The notes: generated from the letters alone by a model not told the origin. Counted from the first letter of the stretch, positions 18,691 to 28,207 are shown. The stretch is DNA of 64,000 nt from Holophagaceae bacterium (GCA_025363715.1 JANYLR010000098.1:1-64000); one strand, 5' to 3'. Made by a program: numbers and translations.

Positions 18691-18720
18691 AAAAAAAGGG
18701 GGCCGAACGCCCCCCTTTTG
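18691..18720 (-). terminator. Intrinsic terminator of pepA
   Basis: Inverted repeat AAAAGGGGG / CCCCCTTTT (18694-18702 with 18711-18719) around an 8-nt loop. On the minus strand the hairpin is followed by seven T residues, a textbook rho-independent terminator 20 bp after the pepA stop. Confidence 0.85.
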
Positions 18721-18739
18721 AACCAGATGGGTGGGTCTC

Positions 18740-20212
18740 CTAGTCCATGAGCCATTCCAGGAGGAAGCGGGGGCCTTCGCCGCTGCCGCCGTGGGTGCGG
18801 TAGTCCCGCTCCTTGCCGGACCAGCTTCCCGACAGGTCCACATGGGCCCAGGAAGCCGTACCCACGAATTCCCGCAGGAAGAGGCCAGCCGTGATGGTGC
18901 CCCCCCAGCGGATGCCCGTGATGTTCTTCAGGTCGGCCAACGGGCTCTTCAGCAGGTCCGTGTACTCCTCCACCAGGGGCAGCTGCCAGAGATACTCCCC
19001 GACAGAGCCACCGGCGTCCAGGAGCCGGTCCACCAGCCGCTGGTCCGTGCCCATCACCGCGGAGACGCCATCGCCCATGGCGATGAGGGCGGCCCCAGTC
19101 AGGGTGGCCAGATCCACCACGTGGTCCGCGCCCTGTTCCCCGGCCAGGTGGAGCAGATCGGCGAGGACCAGACGACCCTCGGCGTCCGTATTGAGCACCT
19201 CGATGGTTTTCCCGCTGCGGCTGCGAAGCACGTCCCCGGGCTTGTAGCTGGAGCCCGAAGGCATGTTCTCCACCAGGCCCATGAGGCCCGTCACCTGGAC
19301 CGGCACTTCCAGCTGGGCGCAGGCCACGAGGGTGGCCAACACGATGGCGGCGCCGGTCATGTCGTCCTTCATGGTCTCCATGCCGGAGGCATCCTTGAGG
19401 GAGAGGCCACCCGAATCGAAGCAGACGCCCTTGCCCACCAGCACCACGTGCTTCTTGGGCTTCTCCTTGGGCTTGTACTCGAGCTTGACGACCCGGGGCG
19501 GGCGGACGCTGCCCTGGCCCACCGCCAGCACGGAGCGGAAGCCTCCCTTTTCCAGGGCGGGCACATCCAGGACCTCGCAATGGAGCTTGTGCTGTTTCGC
19601 GAGCTTGACGACCAGGTCAGCGAAGACCTCGGGGTAGAGGTCGCCAGCGGGCGTATTGGCCAGGTCCCGGACCCGGTGACAGGCAGCCACACCCGCTTCG
19701 ACCACGGGCAACTTGCGCCGCGCCTTGCGGGTGTCATCGCCGTTGGTGAAGATTTCGATGGAGGAGAACTGCTTGGGTTCAGGTTTTCCACTCTTGAAGG
19801 TGACGAGATCGTAATTGGCGAGCAGGGCGCCTTCAGTCACGGCCACCTGCACCGCATCGTGATCCAGGGTCGAGGTTGAAGGAGATAGCACACCAATCTT
19901 CTTCCATTTTTTCTTGAGGCAGAAGCGTCCTGCGGTACCCACGGCTTTGCGAATTTTGTTGAGTGTCACCTTCTCTTCATCCCCAAGGCCGACCAGCACC
20001 ATCCAGCGGCTTTCCTTGACCCCATTCGGGTGATGCAGAGGCACGACTTCAAGATAGTCCGCCTTGAAATCCTCCTCATCCATCACCTGCCGGGCGACTT
20101 TACTGATGGCAAGGGGGAGGCGATGGCGTTCCCGTCCAGAAAACACTGGCACGATAAGCACGTCACCTGCGAAATCCTTGCCGGTTTGAGAGCTGATATC
20201 CACTGAAGGCAT
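18740..20212 (-). CDS. pepA: Leucyl aminopeptidase (M17)
   Basis: A 490-residue M17 peptidase that removes N-terminal residues from peptides with two catalytic metals. Conserved sites are visible: LVGKGVCFDSGGLSLK, MKDDMTGAA and the family signature NTDAEGRLVLADLL. The N-terminal macro-like domain is more divergent, as usual. AGGAGGAA sits just upstream of the ATG. The gene ends at a strong intrinsic terminator. It shares an AT-rich 149-bp intergenic region with the divergent pabB-like gene. Confidence 0.97.
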   Translation of the reverse strand: MPSVDISSQTGKDFAGDVLIVPVFSGRERHRLPLAISKVARQVMDEEDFKADYLEVVPLHHPNGVKESRWMVLVGLGDEEKVTLNKIRKAVGTAGRFCLKKKWKKIGVLSPSTSTLDHDAVQVAVTEGALLANYDLVTFKSGKPEPKQFSSIEIFTNGDDTRKARRKLPVVEAGVAACHRVRDLANTPAGDLYPEVFADLVVKLAKQHKLHCEVLDVPALEKGGFRSVLAVGQGSVRPPRVVKLEYKPKEKPKKHVVLVGKGVCFDSGGLSLKDASGMETMKDDMTGAAIVLATLVACAQLEVPVQVTGLMGLVENMPSGSSYKPGDVLRSRSGKTIEVLNTDAEGRLVLADLLHLAGEQGADHVVDLATLTGAALIAMGDGVSAVMGTDQRLVDRLLDAGGSVGEYLWQLPLVEEYTDLLKSPLADLKNITGIRWGGTITAGLFLREFVGTASWAHVDLSGSWSGKERDYRTHGGSGEGPRFLLEWLMD

Positions 20213-20361
20213 GAGAGTTCCTCCTGGAAAAAGAGCCTAGAGCTGATTCATATAAAAGAAAAGGGTCTTTTTCGTTCATTATTTGTCATGACTGCACAAT
20301 TTATTAACGGCAACTTTTTCCACACTAGCCTTGTAGGACAAAGCCGGGTTCCAATGGGGTC

Positions 20362-21651
20362 ATGTCCTTTTTGGATCTCGTCCCCCGGCATCGCCAGCCC
20401 TTTCCGCTTCCGGGCCCCTGGCCTGCCTGCGTCAAGGACCTCCTGCGCCCAGGGGGGGCTTGGCTCCAGTCCGGCGATTCCGGGGAAGGCCTGCTTGCCA
20501 TGCCCGGTCCGGCCCTGGTCTCCGCCTGGGATGGTCTGGCCTGGATCACTCGGCTGGAGGGAGTGGTGCTGGAGCTGCCCCCCTGGGCTGCCCTGGAAGG
20601 GGTCCTGGGCCTCCAGGCAGGTCCCTGGATCGGCGCCGCCACCTTCGAACTGGCCTGCGACGAAGCGGCTCTGCCCCGGCAGCCCCTGGCACCCGGAGCC
20701 CTCGGCCAGCACTGGGCGGCCGTTGCAGAAGCCCTGTGGGTCCAGGGAGACCGGGCGGAGCTCTGGTCCTGGAGCGATGACCTCCCGGACCCGGCCCATT
20801 GGACTACCCAACCTGCCTCGTCCAAGGCCCCGGGCGATCTGTCTGTGGACCTGGCCGCCGCCTGGAGCGAGGAGCAGCACCGGGCCGCGGTGGAGCGGAT
20901 CCAGGCCTGCATCCTGGATGGCGGCTTCTACGTGGCCAACCTTTGCGTGCCGTTCGAGGGGCGGTTCTGCGGCGACCCGCTTGATCTGGCCCTGGCGGCC
21001 TTCCAGCGGGCCCGGCCTCCCTTCGGGGCCCTGCTGGACCTGGGGGGTCCCCGGCTGCTGAGCCTGAGCATGGAGCGTCTGCTGTCCCGGCGCGGAGAGC
21101 GCGTCTGGTCCCAGCCCATCAAGGGGAGTGCGCCACTGACGGGGGATTTCGAGGTGGATCGGGCCCAGGCCGAGGCCCTCCGGGCGGATCCCAAGGAGCG
21201 GGCGGAGCACACCATGATCCTCGACCTGGTGCGCAATGACCTGGGGAGGGTGGCCCAGACCGGTTCGGTCGAGGTGGTCCGGCCCATGGTCGTGGAGCCC
21301 TACCCCACCGTCCAGCACCTGGTCAGCACCGTGGAAGCCATGGCGCGGCCCGGCCTGGGCCTGGCCGACCTGCTCCGGGCGGTCCTGCCCGGCGGCAGCG
21401 TCACGGGGGCACCCAAGCACGCCGTCTGCAGCCACCTAGCTCAGGCCGAGGCCGGTCCCCGGGGCTTCTACTGCGGGGCGGTGGGCTGGATTTCGCCTGG
21501 AGGGGACCTGGATCTGGCCCTGCCCATCCGCACGGCCCAGATCGAGGGCAGCCGTCTCACCTACTGGGCCGGCGGCGGCATCACCCGGCTCAGCGACCCG
21601 GGTCGCGAGTGGGCCGAGCTGCACCTCAAGACGCGGGTGATACGAAACTGA
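20362..21651 (+). CDS. pabB: Aminodeoxychorismate synthase component I-like
   Basis: A 429-residue chorismate-binding enzyme. The C-terminal domain has PIKGSAPL, HTMILDLVRNDLGRV, VQHLVSTVEA, PGGSVTGAPK and YCGAVGWISPGG. PIKG with Lys, where anthranilate synthase has Ala, is characteristic of PabB, so it likely forms 4-amino-4-deoxychorismate for folate. folP lies 14 kb away (35485). No pabA or pabC adjoins it. Its stop TGA abuts the stop of the convergent HNH gene with no gap. An isochorismate or anthranilate role is less likely. Confidence 0.9.
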   Translation: MSFLDLVPRHRQPFPLPGPWPACVKDLLRPGGAWLQSGDSGEGLLAMPGPALVSAWDGLAWITRLEGVVLELPPWAALEGVLGLQAGPWIGAATFELACDEAALPRQPLAPGALGQHWAAVAEALWVQGDRAELWSWSDDLPDPAHWTTQPASSKAPGDLSVDLAAAWSEEQHRAAVERIQACILDGGFYVANLCVPFEGRFCGDPLDLALAAFQRARPPFGALLDLGGPRLLSLSMERLLSRRGERVWSQPIKGSAPLTGDFEVDRAQAEALRADPKERAEHTMILDLVRNDLGRVAQTGSVEVVRPMVVEPYPTVQHLVSTVEAMARPGLGLADLLRAVLPGGSVTGAPKHAVCSHLAQAEAGPRGFYCGAVGWISPGGDLDLALPIRTAQIEGSRLTYWAGGGITRLSDPGREWAELHLKTRVIRN

Positions 21652-22161
21652 TCAGGCTGCGCTGGCCCGCTTGAGGAGCTGCTCGAACTGCTCGAAGAGG
21701 TGGGCCCGGGGGCCCTTGGGCTGGCGCTTGAGGACCATGCCCGCCTGTTCCGGAGTCCGGCCCCCCTTGGCCTGGTTGCAGTGGAGACAGCAGCCCACCA
21801 GGTTCTGCCAGGTGGTGGAACCGCCCTGGCAGAGCGGGACTACGTGATCCACCGTGGTGGCCTTCTTCAGACAACCCTCGTATTGGCAGAGGTAGTGATC
21901 CCGACGGAGGACCCGCCGTTCCAGGCGACCCAGCAGCAGCTTGGAGTCGCTACAGGCCTGGGCGTGGGGGAAGATGATCAGCTCCAGCCTGCCTGCCAGG
22001 TCCCTGTGCCGCTCGAAGGTCGCCGGGTTGAGCACATGGGCCCTTCCTGAGACCACAGCACAGAGGGCACGGCGGCGGCTGACTTCTTGCATGGGGACGT
22101 AGTTCCGGTCCACGGCGATCACCTCGCCGAGCCCGTGACGTTCCCTCCCCTTATGCATCAC
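21652..22161 (-). CDS. HNH endonuclease family protein
   Basis: A 169-residue protein with a full C-terminal HNH domain: RRDHYLCQYEGC, then TTVDHVVPLCQGG (catalytic His and the DH pair), then NLVGCCLHCNQAKGGRTP. The two CxxC-like pairs probably bind structural zinc. The N-terminal half (VIAVDRNYVPMQEVSRRRAL) matches the common stand-alone bacterial HNH group found in single copies of unknown role. No restriction or phage genes are nearby, so a housekeeping or DNA-repair nuclease is as likely as a mobile one. Confidence 0.9.
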   Translation of the reverse strand: MMHKGRERHGLGEVIAVDRNYVPMQEVSRRRALCAVVSGRAHVLNPATFERHRDLAGRLELIIFPHAQACSDSKLLLGRLERRVLRRDHYLCQYEGCLKKATTVDHVVPLCQGGSTTWQNLVGCCLHCNQAKGGRTPEQAGMVLKRQPKGPRAHLFEQFEQLLKRASAA

Positions 22162-22213
22162 ACCCCCGGTGTTTGCCCGAATCCTAAGGCATTCTCCCGA
22201 ATTGTGAAGTGAA

Positions 22214-23485
22214 TTATTCCTCGCTGTACGGGCCCGACAGCGTGGCCAGCGCCTCCGGCTCGGGCAGGGCTTCCACCCCAGCCAGACGCTTCTCCATGCG
22301 TTCCTTGCCTTTGGAGACTTCGCCCAGCTTCGTGCTGGCCTCGTCGAGTTTTTTCTGGACCACCGCCAGGGATTCCCCGAATTTCCCGAATTCGGTCTTC
22401 ACCTGGCCCAGGACCTTCCAGACTTCGCCGCTCTGCTTGGTGATCGCCAGGGTCTTGAATCCTACCTGGAGGCTGTTGAGGAAGGCGGTGAGAGTGGTGG
22501 GACCCACGAAGGTCACCTTGCATTCCCGCTGCAGTCGCTCCAGCAGGCCCGGCCGCCGCAGGGCTTCCGCATAGAGACCCTCGAAGGGCAGGAAGAGCAG
22601 GGCGAAATCGGTGCTGTAGGGCGGGGCGATGTACTTGTCGCGGATGTCCCGGGCTTGGGAGAGCAGCCGGACCTCCAGGGCCCGGCCCGCCGTCTCCACC
22701 GCCGCGAGATCGCCGAGTTCGTAGGCCTCCATAAGCCGCTGGTAGTCCTCCAGGGGGAACTTGGCATCGATGGGCAGCCAGACGGTGGCGCCCTCCTCGG
22801 GGCCCGGCAGCTTCACCGCATACTCCACCACCTCCGGCGAGCGGGGCCGGATCTTCACGTTCGTCGCGTACTGCCCGGCCGATAGGAACTGCTCCAGCAG
22901 GGCACCCAGCTGAGCCTCGCCGAGCACGCCGCGGGTCTTCACGTTGGTGAGGGCCCGCTTCAATCCCCCCACATCCTGAGCCAGGCTCTGCATCTCGCCC
23001 AGGCCCTTCTGGACCAGCTCCAGACGCTGGGCCACGAGGTTGAAGCTTTCGCCCAGCCGCTTTTCCAGGGTCTCGTGCAGCTTCTCGTCCACCGTGCGCC
23101 GCATCTGTTCCAGGCGTTCCTCGTTGGAGGTCTGGATGGCCTCCAAGCGCTTCTCCACCTGCTGCTGGACCTGGTTCAGCTGGGTGGCCTGCTCCTCCCG
23201 CGAGGCCCGCAGGGCCTCCTGCGTGACCGCCGCCAGGAGCCGGAACCCCTCCGCGAGTTTTTCCGCCTGGGCGGTCCTGAGCTCGCCGAGCTCCGCCATC
23301 AGGGGCCGGAGCTGGGCGACCAGCGCCTGCTGCGACTCGATCCGGTCCCGGGAGGCCAGCTCCTCCGCGTGGCGGCGCAGAGTCTCGAAGGGCGCGGGAT
23401 CCGCAGGGGGCTTCCGGAGGCCGGCCCACAGGGCCAGCGCCGCCAGCAGGCAGGTGAGGAGGGCAAGGGCGAGGAGCAGGCTCAC
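22214..23485 (-). CDS. rmuC: DNA recombination protein RmuC
   Basis: A 423-residue RmuC-like protein. The GTG start at 23485 gives an N-terminal membrane helix (SLLLALALLTCLLAALALW), followed by a long coiled coil (about 40-170) and the RmuC nuclease-like domain (about 175-380; TRGVLGEAQLGALLEQ, WLPIDAKFPLEDYQRL, FLPFEGLYAEAL). RmuC limits inversions at short inverted repeats. A longer in-frame extension upstream overlaps tsaE and is implausible. It follows tsaE by 7 bp and closes a leftward run nnr-tsaE-rmuC. Confidence 0.92.
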   Translation of the reverse strand: MSLLLALALLTCLLAALALWAGLRKPPADPAPFETLRRHAEELASRDRIESQQALVAQLRPLMAELGELRTAQAEKLAEGFRLLAAVTQEALRASREEQATQLNQVQQQVEKRLEAIQTSNEERLEQMRRTVDEKLHETLEKRLGESFNLVAQRLELVQKGLGEMQSLAQDVGGLKRALTNVKTRGVLGEAQLGALLEQFLSAGQYATNVKIRPRSPEVVEYAVKLPGPEEGATVWLPIDAKFPLEDYQRLMEAYELGDLAAVETAGRALEVRLLSQARDIRDKYIAPPYSTDFALLFLPFEGLYAEALRRPGLLERLQRECKVTFVGPTTLTAFLNSLQVGFKTLAITKQSGEVWKVLGQVKTEFGKFGESLAVVQKKLDEASTKLGEVSKGKERMEKRLAGVEALPEPEALATLSGPYSEE

Positions 23486-23492
23486 GGAATCA

Positions 23493-23927
23493 TCACGGCG
23501 CAGGGGGCCTGTCTGGCAGTGTCCATTCCGCCCGGCGCCCCTCCCCTTCCGTTCTGAGGTGCAGGCTGGCCACCCAGGTCGTAGGCCAGGGCCCGTCGCT
23601 GCCGGCCCACTCGACCACCAGCCGGTCGGCGGCCGTGACGATCTCTTCGAGGCCCAGGGACCAGGCGCCCCCTGGCCCAGGCCGGTAGAGATCCAGATGG
23701 AAGAGCCTGCCGCCGGGATGCTCGTAGCGGTGCAGAACGGCATACGTGGGCGAGGCCACCTCCTCGGGGTCCCCGCCCAGGCCCCGGAGGAAGCCTCGGG
23801 TCCAGGTGGTCTTGCCCGCGCCCAGGTCCCCGCTCAGCAGCCAGGCACCGCCGGGAGGGGTGAGGCGGGCCAGAGCCTCGCCATGGGCTTCGGTGGCCCT
23901 TTCGTCCGGCAGGAACACCTCAGGCAC
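23493..23927 (-). CDS. tsaE: tRNA N6-threonylcarbamoyladenosine ATPase TsaE
   Basis: A 144-residue P-loop ATPase needed for t6A37 modification of ANN-decoding tRNAs. Motifs: LSGDLGAGKTTWTRGFLRGLG (Walker A) and VASPTYAVLHRYE, then FHLDLYR. I place the start at the GTG at 23927, giving VPEVFLPDERAT; it overlaps the nnr stop by 8 bp. The GTG at 23918 is an alternative. A much longer in-frame extension overlaps nnr out of frame and has no homology. nnr-tsaE adjacency is common in bacteria and supports both calls. Confidence 0.94.
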   Translation of the reverse strand: MPEVFLPDERATEAHGEALARLTPPGGAWLLSGDLGAGKTTWTRGFLRGLGGDPEEVASPTYAVLHRYEHPGGRLFHLDLYRPGPGGAWSLGLEEIVTAADRLVVEWAGSDGPWPTTWVASLHLRTEGEGRRAEWTLPDRPPAP

Positions 23928-25320
23928 GCAGCAACTCGGGCAGCAGCTCGGCCATGTCCCTGGGCAGCAGGCCGGCTCCAGGCAGGCGATCCGCCGCGGC
24001 GCCGTGGAACCAGGCCGCCGCAGCCGCCGCCTCGCGCATGGGCAGACCCTGGGCCCGGAACCCCGCCACCATGCCCGCCAGCAGATCTCCGCTGCCCCCG
24101 GTGGCCATACCCGGATGCCCCGTGGGATTGATCCAGAGCTCCTCGCGGGCGCCTCCGGCAATGACGCTCTGGGCCCCTTTGAGCACCAGAACGCCCGGCT
24201 TTCCCACGGCCACCTTCCGGGCCTGAACCAGCCGCTCATCCATCAGCAGGGGTCGGGAGAGGTTGAACAGGCGCGCGAATTCTCCCGGATGGGGCGTGAT
24301 GGCCGTTCCCGGACGCTCCATCCAGCGCTTCCCTTCCCCGGCCCTGAGGGCTGAGGCATCCACCACCAGAGGGCCATCCCAATCGGGCACCGTGGAGATG
24401 CCTCCGGGACCCACGAGCAGAACGTCCGCCTCTTCGGGCACAGCGCCCTGCCAGACACGCACCATGGCCTCGGGTAGCTGGGTGGCGATCTCAGCGCGGA
24501 CTTCGGGTTCCGTCAGCACGGTCACCAGACCGGCGCCCACACGGAGGGCGCCCAGCGCGGCCAGGACCGCCGCTCCGCTCATGCCCAGGCTGCCCGCCCG
24601 GATGACCACATGTCCGAAGGTGCCCTTGTGAGCATTCCAGTCCCTGGTGGGCAGGACCGGGCGTTCCAGCATCTGCAGCGAGGCCTGCGGGGTTAGCCCC
24701 AGGGGAATGGGGATGACGGTGATGTCACCACACAGCTCCCGGGCCGGCAGCAGGCCGTGACAGACTTTGCGGGCTCCGAAGCAGGCGGTCCGCAGGGCGC
24801 GAATGGCTTCGCCGGGGAGCTCTGCCGCGCTGGGATCCAGACCCGAGGGCAGATCCAGCGCCAGCACCGGCAGTCCACTGGCATTCAGGGCCTGAACCCA
24901 GGCTGCGGCCGGCCCCTCCATGGGCCGGGAGGTGCCCAGGCCGAAGAGGCCATCCACCACCCAGCCGCGCCAAGTCCGCATGGCTTCCGCCGGATCTCCC
25001 GCGCCTTGCACCAGGCCGCCGAGGCCCTTCCAGAGCCGGGCCTGGATGGCCGCATCGCCTCGCCACTCGGGCTGGGGGAAGGGAGACCAGACGGCGACTT
25101 CCCGCCCCTGCAGGCGGGCCAGGCGGGCCAGGGCGAGGGCATCCCCGCCATTGTTTCCAGGCCCTACCAGGATCTGCAGCGGCTCGCTGGGGGGCAGCAG
25201 GGCCAAGGCCCCCAGGGCGGCGTGTTCCTGAAGGATCAGCGACGGAATGCCCCAGCCCTCGATGGCCTGGCGCTCCGCAGCCCGCATCTCGTCGGCAGTG
25301 AGGAGGGGAATCATCCCCAC
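23920..25320 (-). CDS. nnr: Bifunctional NAD(P)H-hydrate epimerase/dehydratase
   Basis: A 466-residue fusion that repairs hydrated NADH and NADPH. The N-terminal YjeF epimerase domain (about 1-205) has ILVGPGNNGGDALALARL. The C-terminal ADP-dependent dehydratase domain (about 220-460) has ITPHPGEFARL and TGGSGDLLAGMVAGF. The length matches E. coli Nnr, though shorter than many. tsaE overlaps its 3' end, the usual partner. The gene starts 3 bp from the purN stop on the same strand. Confidence 0.96.
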   Translation of the reverse strand: MGMIPLLTADEMRAAERQAIEGWGIPSLILQEHAALGALALLPPSEPLQILVGPGNNGGDALALARLARLQGREVAVWSPFPQPEWRGDAAIQARLWKGLGGLVQGAGDPAEAMRTWRGWVVDGLFGLGTSRPMEGPAAAWVQALNASGLPVLALDLPSGLDPSAAELPGEAIRALRTACFGARKVCHGLLPARELCGDITVIPIPLGLTPQASLQMLERPVLPTRDWNAHKGTFGHVVIRAGSLGMSGAAVLAALGALRVGAGLVTVLTEPEVRAEIATQLPEAMVRVWQGAVPEEADVLLVGPGGISTVPDWDGPLVVDASALRAGEGKRWMERPGTAITPHPGEFARLFNLSRPLLMDERLVQARKVAVGKPGVLVLKGAQSVIAGGAREELWINPTGHPGMATGGSGDLLAGMVAGFRAQGLPMREAAAAAAWFHGAAADRLPGAGLLPRDMAELLPELLRA

Positions 25321-25323
25321 AGT

Positions 25324-25905
25324 CTAGAACTTTTCTGAGAGATATGCCGCCAGGGCAACCGGGAACAATTCCATTTCCGCACCATAGACCCGCTTCTGCA
25401 GGTCCTCGGTCGTATCCCCCGGCAACACGGGCACCCGCAGCTGCCGGAGGAGGCGCCCATGGTCGTATTCGCCATCCACGAGATGGACGGTGGCGCCAGA
25501 TTCGGCCTCTCCAGCGTCCAGGACGGCCCGGTGGACGTGCATGCCGTACATGCCCGGGCCGCCATACTGGGGGAGCAGACCCGGATGGATATTGAGGATG
25601 CGTCCTTCCCAGCGGCGGGGCACGGCCAGCTTCTTCAGCCAGCCGCACAGGCAGATCACCTCGGCGCCGGCCTTTTCGGCGGCCTGATAACAGGCCTCCG
25701 AAAAGGCTTCATCCGATCCAAAGTCCTTGCGGACCACCACCACCGTGGCAAGGCCCTCCGTCTCCAGCCGGGGCAGGCCCAGGGCCTTGGGCGTGGAGGC
25801 CAAACCCAGCACCGGGAGCGCCGGAACCCGGCCCTCACGGCAGGCCCTGAGCAGGTTCAGGGCATTGCCACCACCGCCGGAGATGAAGAGGGCGAGCCGT
25901 TTCAC
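25324..25905 (-). CDS. purN: Phosphoribosylglycinamide formyltransferase
   Basis: A 193-residue GAR transformylase using 10-formyl-THF in purine synthesis. The GTG start at 25905 overlaps the pta stop by 4 bp (GTGA) and gives [14 protein letters not shown], the expected N-terminus. Catalytic residues are visible: Asn and His in [12 protein letters not shown] and Asp in GEYDHG. The sequence is somewhat divergent from the E. coli type but of full length. Coupling to pta is likely translational. Confidence 0.93.
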   Translation of the reverse strand: MKRLALFISGGGGNALNLLRACREGRVPALPVLGLASTPKALGLPRLETEGLATVVVVRKDFGSDEAFSEACYQAAEKAGAEVICLCGWLKKLAVPRRWEGRILNIHPGLLPQYGGPGMYGMHVHRAVLDAGEAESGATVHLVDGEYDHGRLLRQLRVPVLPGDTTEDLQKRVYGAEMELFPVALAAYLSEKF

Positions 25906-26906
25906 TGCAGGGCAGTCAGGACGGCCACGTCCGCGATGTCCTGGGCGCTGCAGCCGCGGCTCAGGTCGTTGGCGGGCTTCGCGAGCCCCTGGAGGAAGGG
26001 CCCGATGGCGGAGCATCCACCCATGCGCTCGGCGATCTTGTAGGAAATGTTCCCGGCGTCGAGGTTCGGAAAGACCAGCACGTTGGCCTTGCCAGCCACC
26101 GGCGAACCCGGCGCCTTCTTCTGGCCCACGGAAGGCAGCAGCGAGGCATCAGCCTGCAGTTCGCCGTCCACCGCCAGATCAGGCCGCCGCTCCTTCACGA
26201 TGGCCAGGGCTGCCCGCACCTTGTCCACGCAAGGATGCTCGGCGGAGCCGCGGGTGGAGAAGCTGAGCAGGGCCACCCGGGGCTCCACGCCCATGACGCT
26301 GCGGGCGTTCTCCGCGGCGGCGATGGCGATATCCGCCAGCTGCTCCGGCGTGGGATCCGGCACCACGGCGCAATCTGCGAAGATTACCGCGCCCTGCTCG
26401 CCGAAGGAGGCCTCCGGATGCACCATCATGAAGAAGCTGGAGACGGTCTTGATGCCCTTGGCGGCGCCGATGGCCTGGAGGCAGGCCCGCACGGTCTCGG
26501 CCGTGGTGTTCAGGGCGCCCGCCACCATACCGTCGCAGTGGCCCACCTGCACGAGCATGGCTCCGAACCAGAGGGGGTTGTGCACGGCGTCCAAGGCCTG
26601 GGCTTCGGTGATGCCCTTGGCCTTCCGGCGCTCGAAGTAGGCGCCGGCCAGCTCCGCGAGCCGGGGACTGGTGGCAGGGTCCACCATCTCCGCGCCCTTC
26701 AGGGACAGGCCCAGGGCGGCCCCGCGCTTGAGCATGTCGGTGGGCTCCCCCAGCAACGTAAGGCGGCAGAGGCTTTGATCTAGCAGCAGCTGGGCCGCCT
26801 GGAGCGTGCGGTCATCCCGGCCTTCGGGCAGGACAATGTGGCGCTGCAACTCCTTGGCGCGGGCGCGGAAGCGCTCCATCCAATAGGCGTGGTTGGCATG
26901 GGTCAT
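25902..26906 (-). CDS. pta: Phosphate acetyltransferase
   Basis: A 334-residue single-domain Pta that interconverts acetyl-CoA and acetyl phosphate. Family motifs: [73 protein letters not shown] in part, and [18 protein letters not shown]. The length fits the short form without the DRTGG domain. No ackA is adjacent. The start overlaps the stop of the upstream 120-residue gene by 4 bp, so it is part of a coupled unknown-pta-purN run. Confidence 0.95.
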   Translation of the reverse strand: MTHANHAYWMERFRARAKELQRHIVLPEGRDDRTLQAAQLLLDQSLCRLTLLGEPTDMLKRGAALGLSLKGAEMVDPATSPRLAELAGAYFERRKAKGITEAQALDAVHNPLWFGAMLVQVGHCDGMVAGALNTTAETVRACLQAIGAAKGIKTVSSFFMMVHPEASFGEQGAVIFADCAVVPDPTPEQLADIAIAAAENARSVMGVEPRVALLSFSTRGSAEHPCVDKVRAALAIVKERRPDLAVDGELQADASLLPSVGQKKAPGSPVAGKANVLVFPNLDAGNISYKIAERMGGCSAIGPFLQGLAKPANDLSRGCSAQDIADVAVLTALQ

Positions 26907-27265
26907 GGTTTCCTCCGATGGGGGGGAGTTGGTTTAGGGGAGTTGGGTGTCGCCAGGAAAGCCTGCGGGTCCAGGCCTGTCCGATCCTGGAAGATGTGCG
27001 CCAGGCTAGGGGCTCCGGAGCTGGGCTCGTCCAGGTACATGGCCTCCACGCGATGCATGGGGAGGAAGCGGGTGCCGAGGGCCACCTGGTCGGATTCGCC
27101 GGTGCGGACGAGCGTCAGCACTTCTTCCCAGGGAGTCAGATCCAGCCCACGGATGGCGATGCCCGCTGCGTCCAGTCCCAGCAACCGGCCCCAGACGCGC
27201 TCGCGCGGCGCCAGGAGGACGACCACCACCAGATCACCGGACTGGAAGGGCATGGTCAGGGGCAT
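26903..27265 (-). CDS. Hypothetical protein coupled to pta
   Basis: Not recognised. A 120-residue protein without signal peptide. Residues about 8-75 ([35 protein letters not shown]) have the alternating pattern of a small SH3- or Sm-like beta barrel; the C-terminal 30 residues are Pro/Lys-rich and probably disordered. The ATGA overlap with pta (26903-26906) indicates co-translation. A regulatory or RNA/protein-binding role is conceivable, but nothing in the sequence proves it. Confidence 0.75.
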   Translation of the reverse strand: MPLTMPFQSGDLVVVVLLAPRERVWGRLLGLDAAGIAIRGLDLTPWEEVLTLVRTGESDQVALGTRFLPMHRVEAMYLDEPSSGAPSLAHIFQDRTGLDPQAFLATPNSPKPTPPHRRKP

Positions 27266-27449
27266 GGACGGGCTCCAGTTCGATGATTAAAGGGCTTGAA
27301 GAATCGCGGGTGAGAGGGCCGCCATTGGTAAACGATCTATCGATCATCTACGATCCGCCCTCCTCTAGCTTACCTCGCAGAGCCCACTTGAACAGGGTCC
27401 CATCGCACGGCCGGGGGCCCCAGGGTATAGACTGATGCCAGGAGTACCC

Positions 27450-27635
27450 ATGACCAAGCCACTCGTCCCCGCCGATCTCCTGAAATCCGTTCAGGCCGCG
27501 GACAAGCCGGCCGCCTCCGCTTCTGCCTCCCGGCCCAAGGCCAACGCCGGTCCCAAGCCCACGGTCCGAGCCTCCACCAAGCCCCAGGGCAAAAGCGGCG
27601 TGACGCACACCCGCATGAGCAACCGCGGAAAGTAG
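27450..27635 (+). CDS. Small basic low-complexity protein
   Basis: Not recognised. A 61-residue protein with ATG at 27450 preceded by AGGAG at 27440-27444. The first 15 residues (MTKPLVPADLLKSVQ) look foldable; the rest is an Ala/Pro/Lys/Ser-rich basic tail ending THTRMSNRGK. It resembles small lineage-specific nucleic-acid-binding proteins in composition only. It stands alone in a 390-bp interval between divergent and convergent neighbours, with a hairpin straddling its stop codon region (27634-27658). Confidence 0.6.
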   Translation: MTKPLVPADLLKSVQAADKPAASASASRPKANAGPKPTVRASTKPQGKSGVTHTRMSNRGK

Positions 27636-27658
27636 GAACCCCCGCGCCCAGGGTTCCT
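27634..27658. terminator. Possible bidirectional hairpin terminator
   Basis: AGGAACCC (27634-27641) pairs with GGGTTCCT (27651-27658) across a 9-nt loop, between two convergent genes whose stop codons it touches. No T-run follows on either side. Confidence 0.4.
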
Positions 27659-28130
27659 AGTCGGCCAGGTTCCAGACCTGGATGTGGCTGGTTCGCTTCA
27701 GCACTTCCTCCACGAGTCCAGGTGCGGGTCGGCCGAAGGTGCGAACCCGGAAGACACCTCCCCCGGGCAGGTGCACGAGGTGCACGGAGGCCCCGCCCGG
27801 AAAAGCAGGGTGACGGGCCAGGGGCCGGGCCAGGGCCGGGAGATCCAGAGCATCGAACCAGCCCTCCGGCAGCGGGGCCGTCCTCGACCCCGGCACCAGG
27901 GCGCCCACTTCCCGCGCCTGCAGCAGCACCAGGTGCCAGGCACCGTCCTCCTGGCCCCGCCAGCAGAGGAAGGGCGGCAGGCCACCGAAGGCAATGCCGC
28001 CTCTTCGCACCTCCGGCCAGGCCCGCAGCGAGCTAAGGCCGGCCTCGTCCGCGGCGTCCATGGCCAGGAGCCCCAGGTCGGGTGTGGTCGGGGGGAGCCA
28101 GGGGTCCACGCTCAGCATGCCGACGAGCAT
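27657..28130 (-). CDS. Hypothetical protein
   Basis: Not recognised. A 157-residue protein, soluble, Leu/Pro/Gly-rich, with no signal peptide, metal motif or repeat. Coding is supported by an open frame with normal codon bias in a slot between a convergent small gene and the divergent bshC gene. The ATG at 28130 could be replaced by an internal Met four codons on. Its start lies 77 bp from that of bshC, so the two could share a divergent promoter region. Confidence 0.6.
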   Translation of the reverse strand: MLVGMLSVDPWLPPTTPDLGLLAMDAADEAGLSSLRAWPEVRRGGIAFGGLPPFLCWRGQEDGAWHLVLLQAREVGALVPGSRTAPLPEGWFDALDLPALARPLARHPAFPGGASVHLVHLPGGGVFRVRTFGRPAPGLVEEVLKRTSHIQVWNLAD

Positions 28131-28207
28131 CGCATATCGGTTAGGCTTGGGCGCATGTGTACGATGCGCCAGCGCTGCCTGCCATGGCCCAGCCAGGATG
28201 GACGCCC

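Noticed and set aside
21652-22161. HNH protein as part of a restriction, phage or defence system
   Set aside because: No methyltransferase, phage, toxin or transposon gene adjoins it, and stand-alone HNH proteins of this type are common in ordinary chromosomes.
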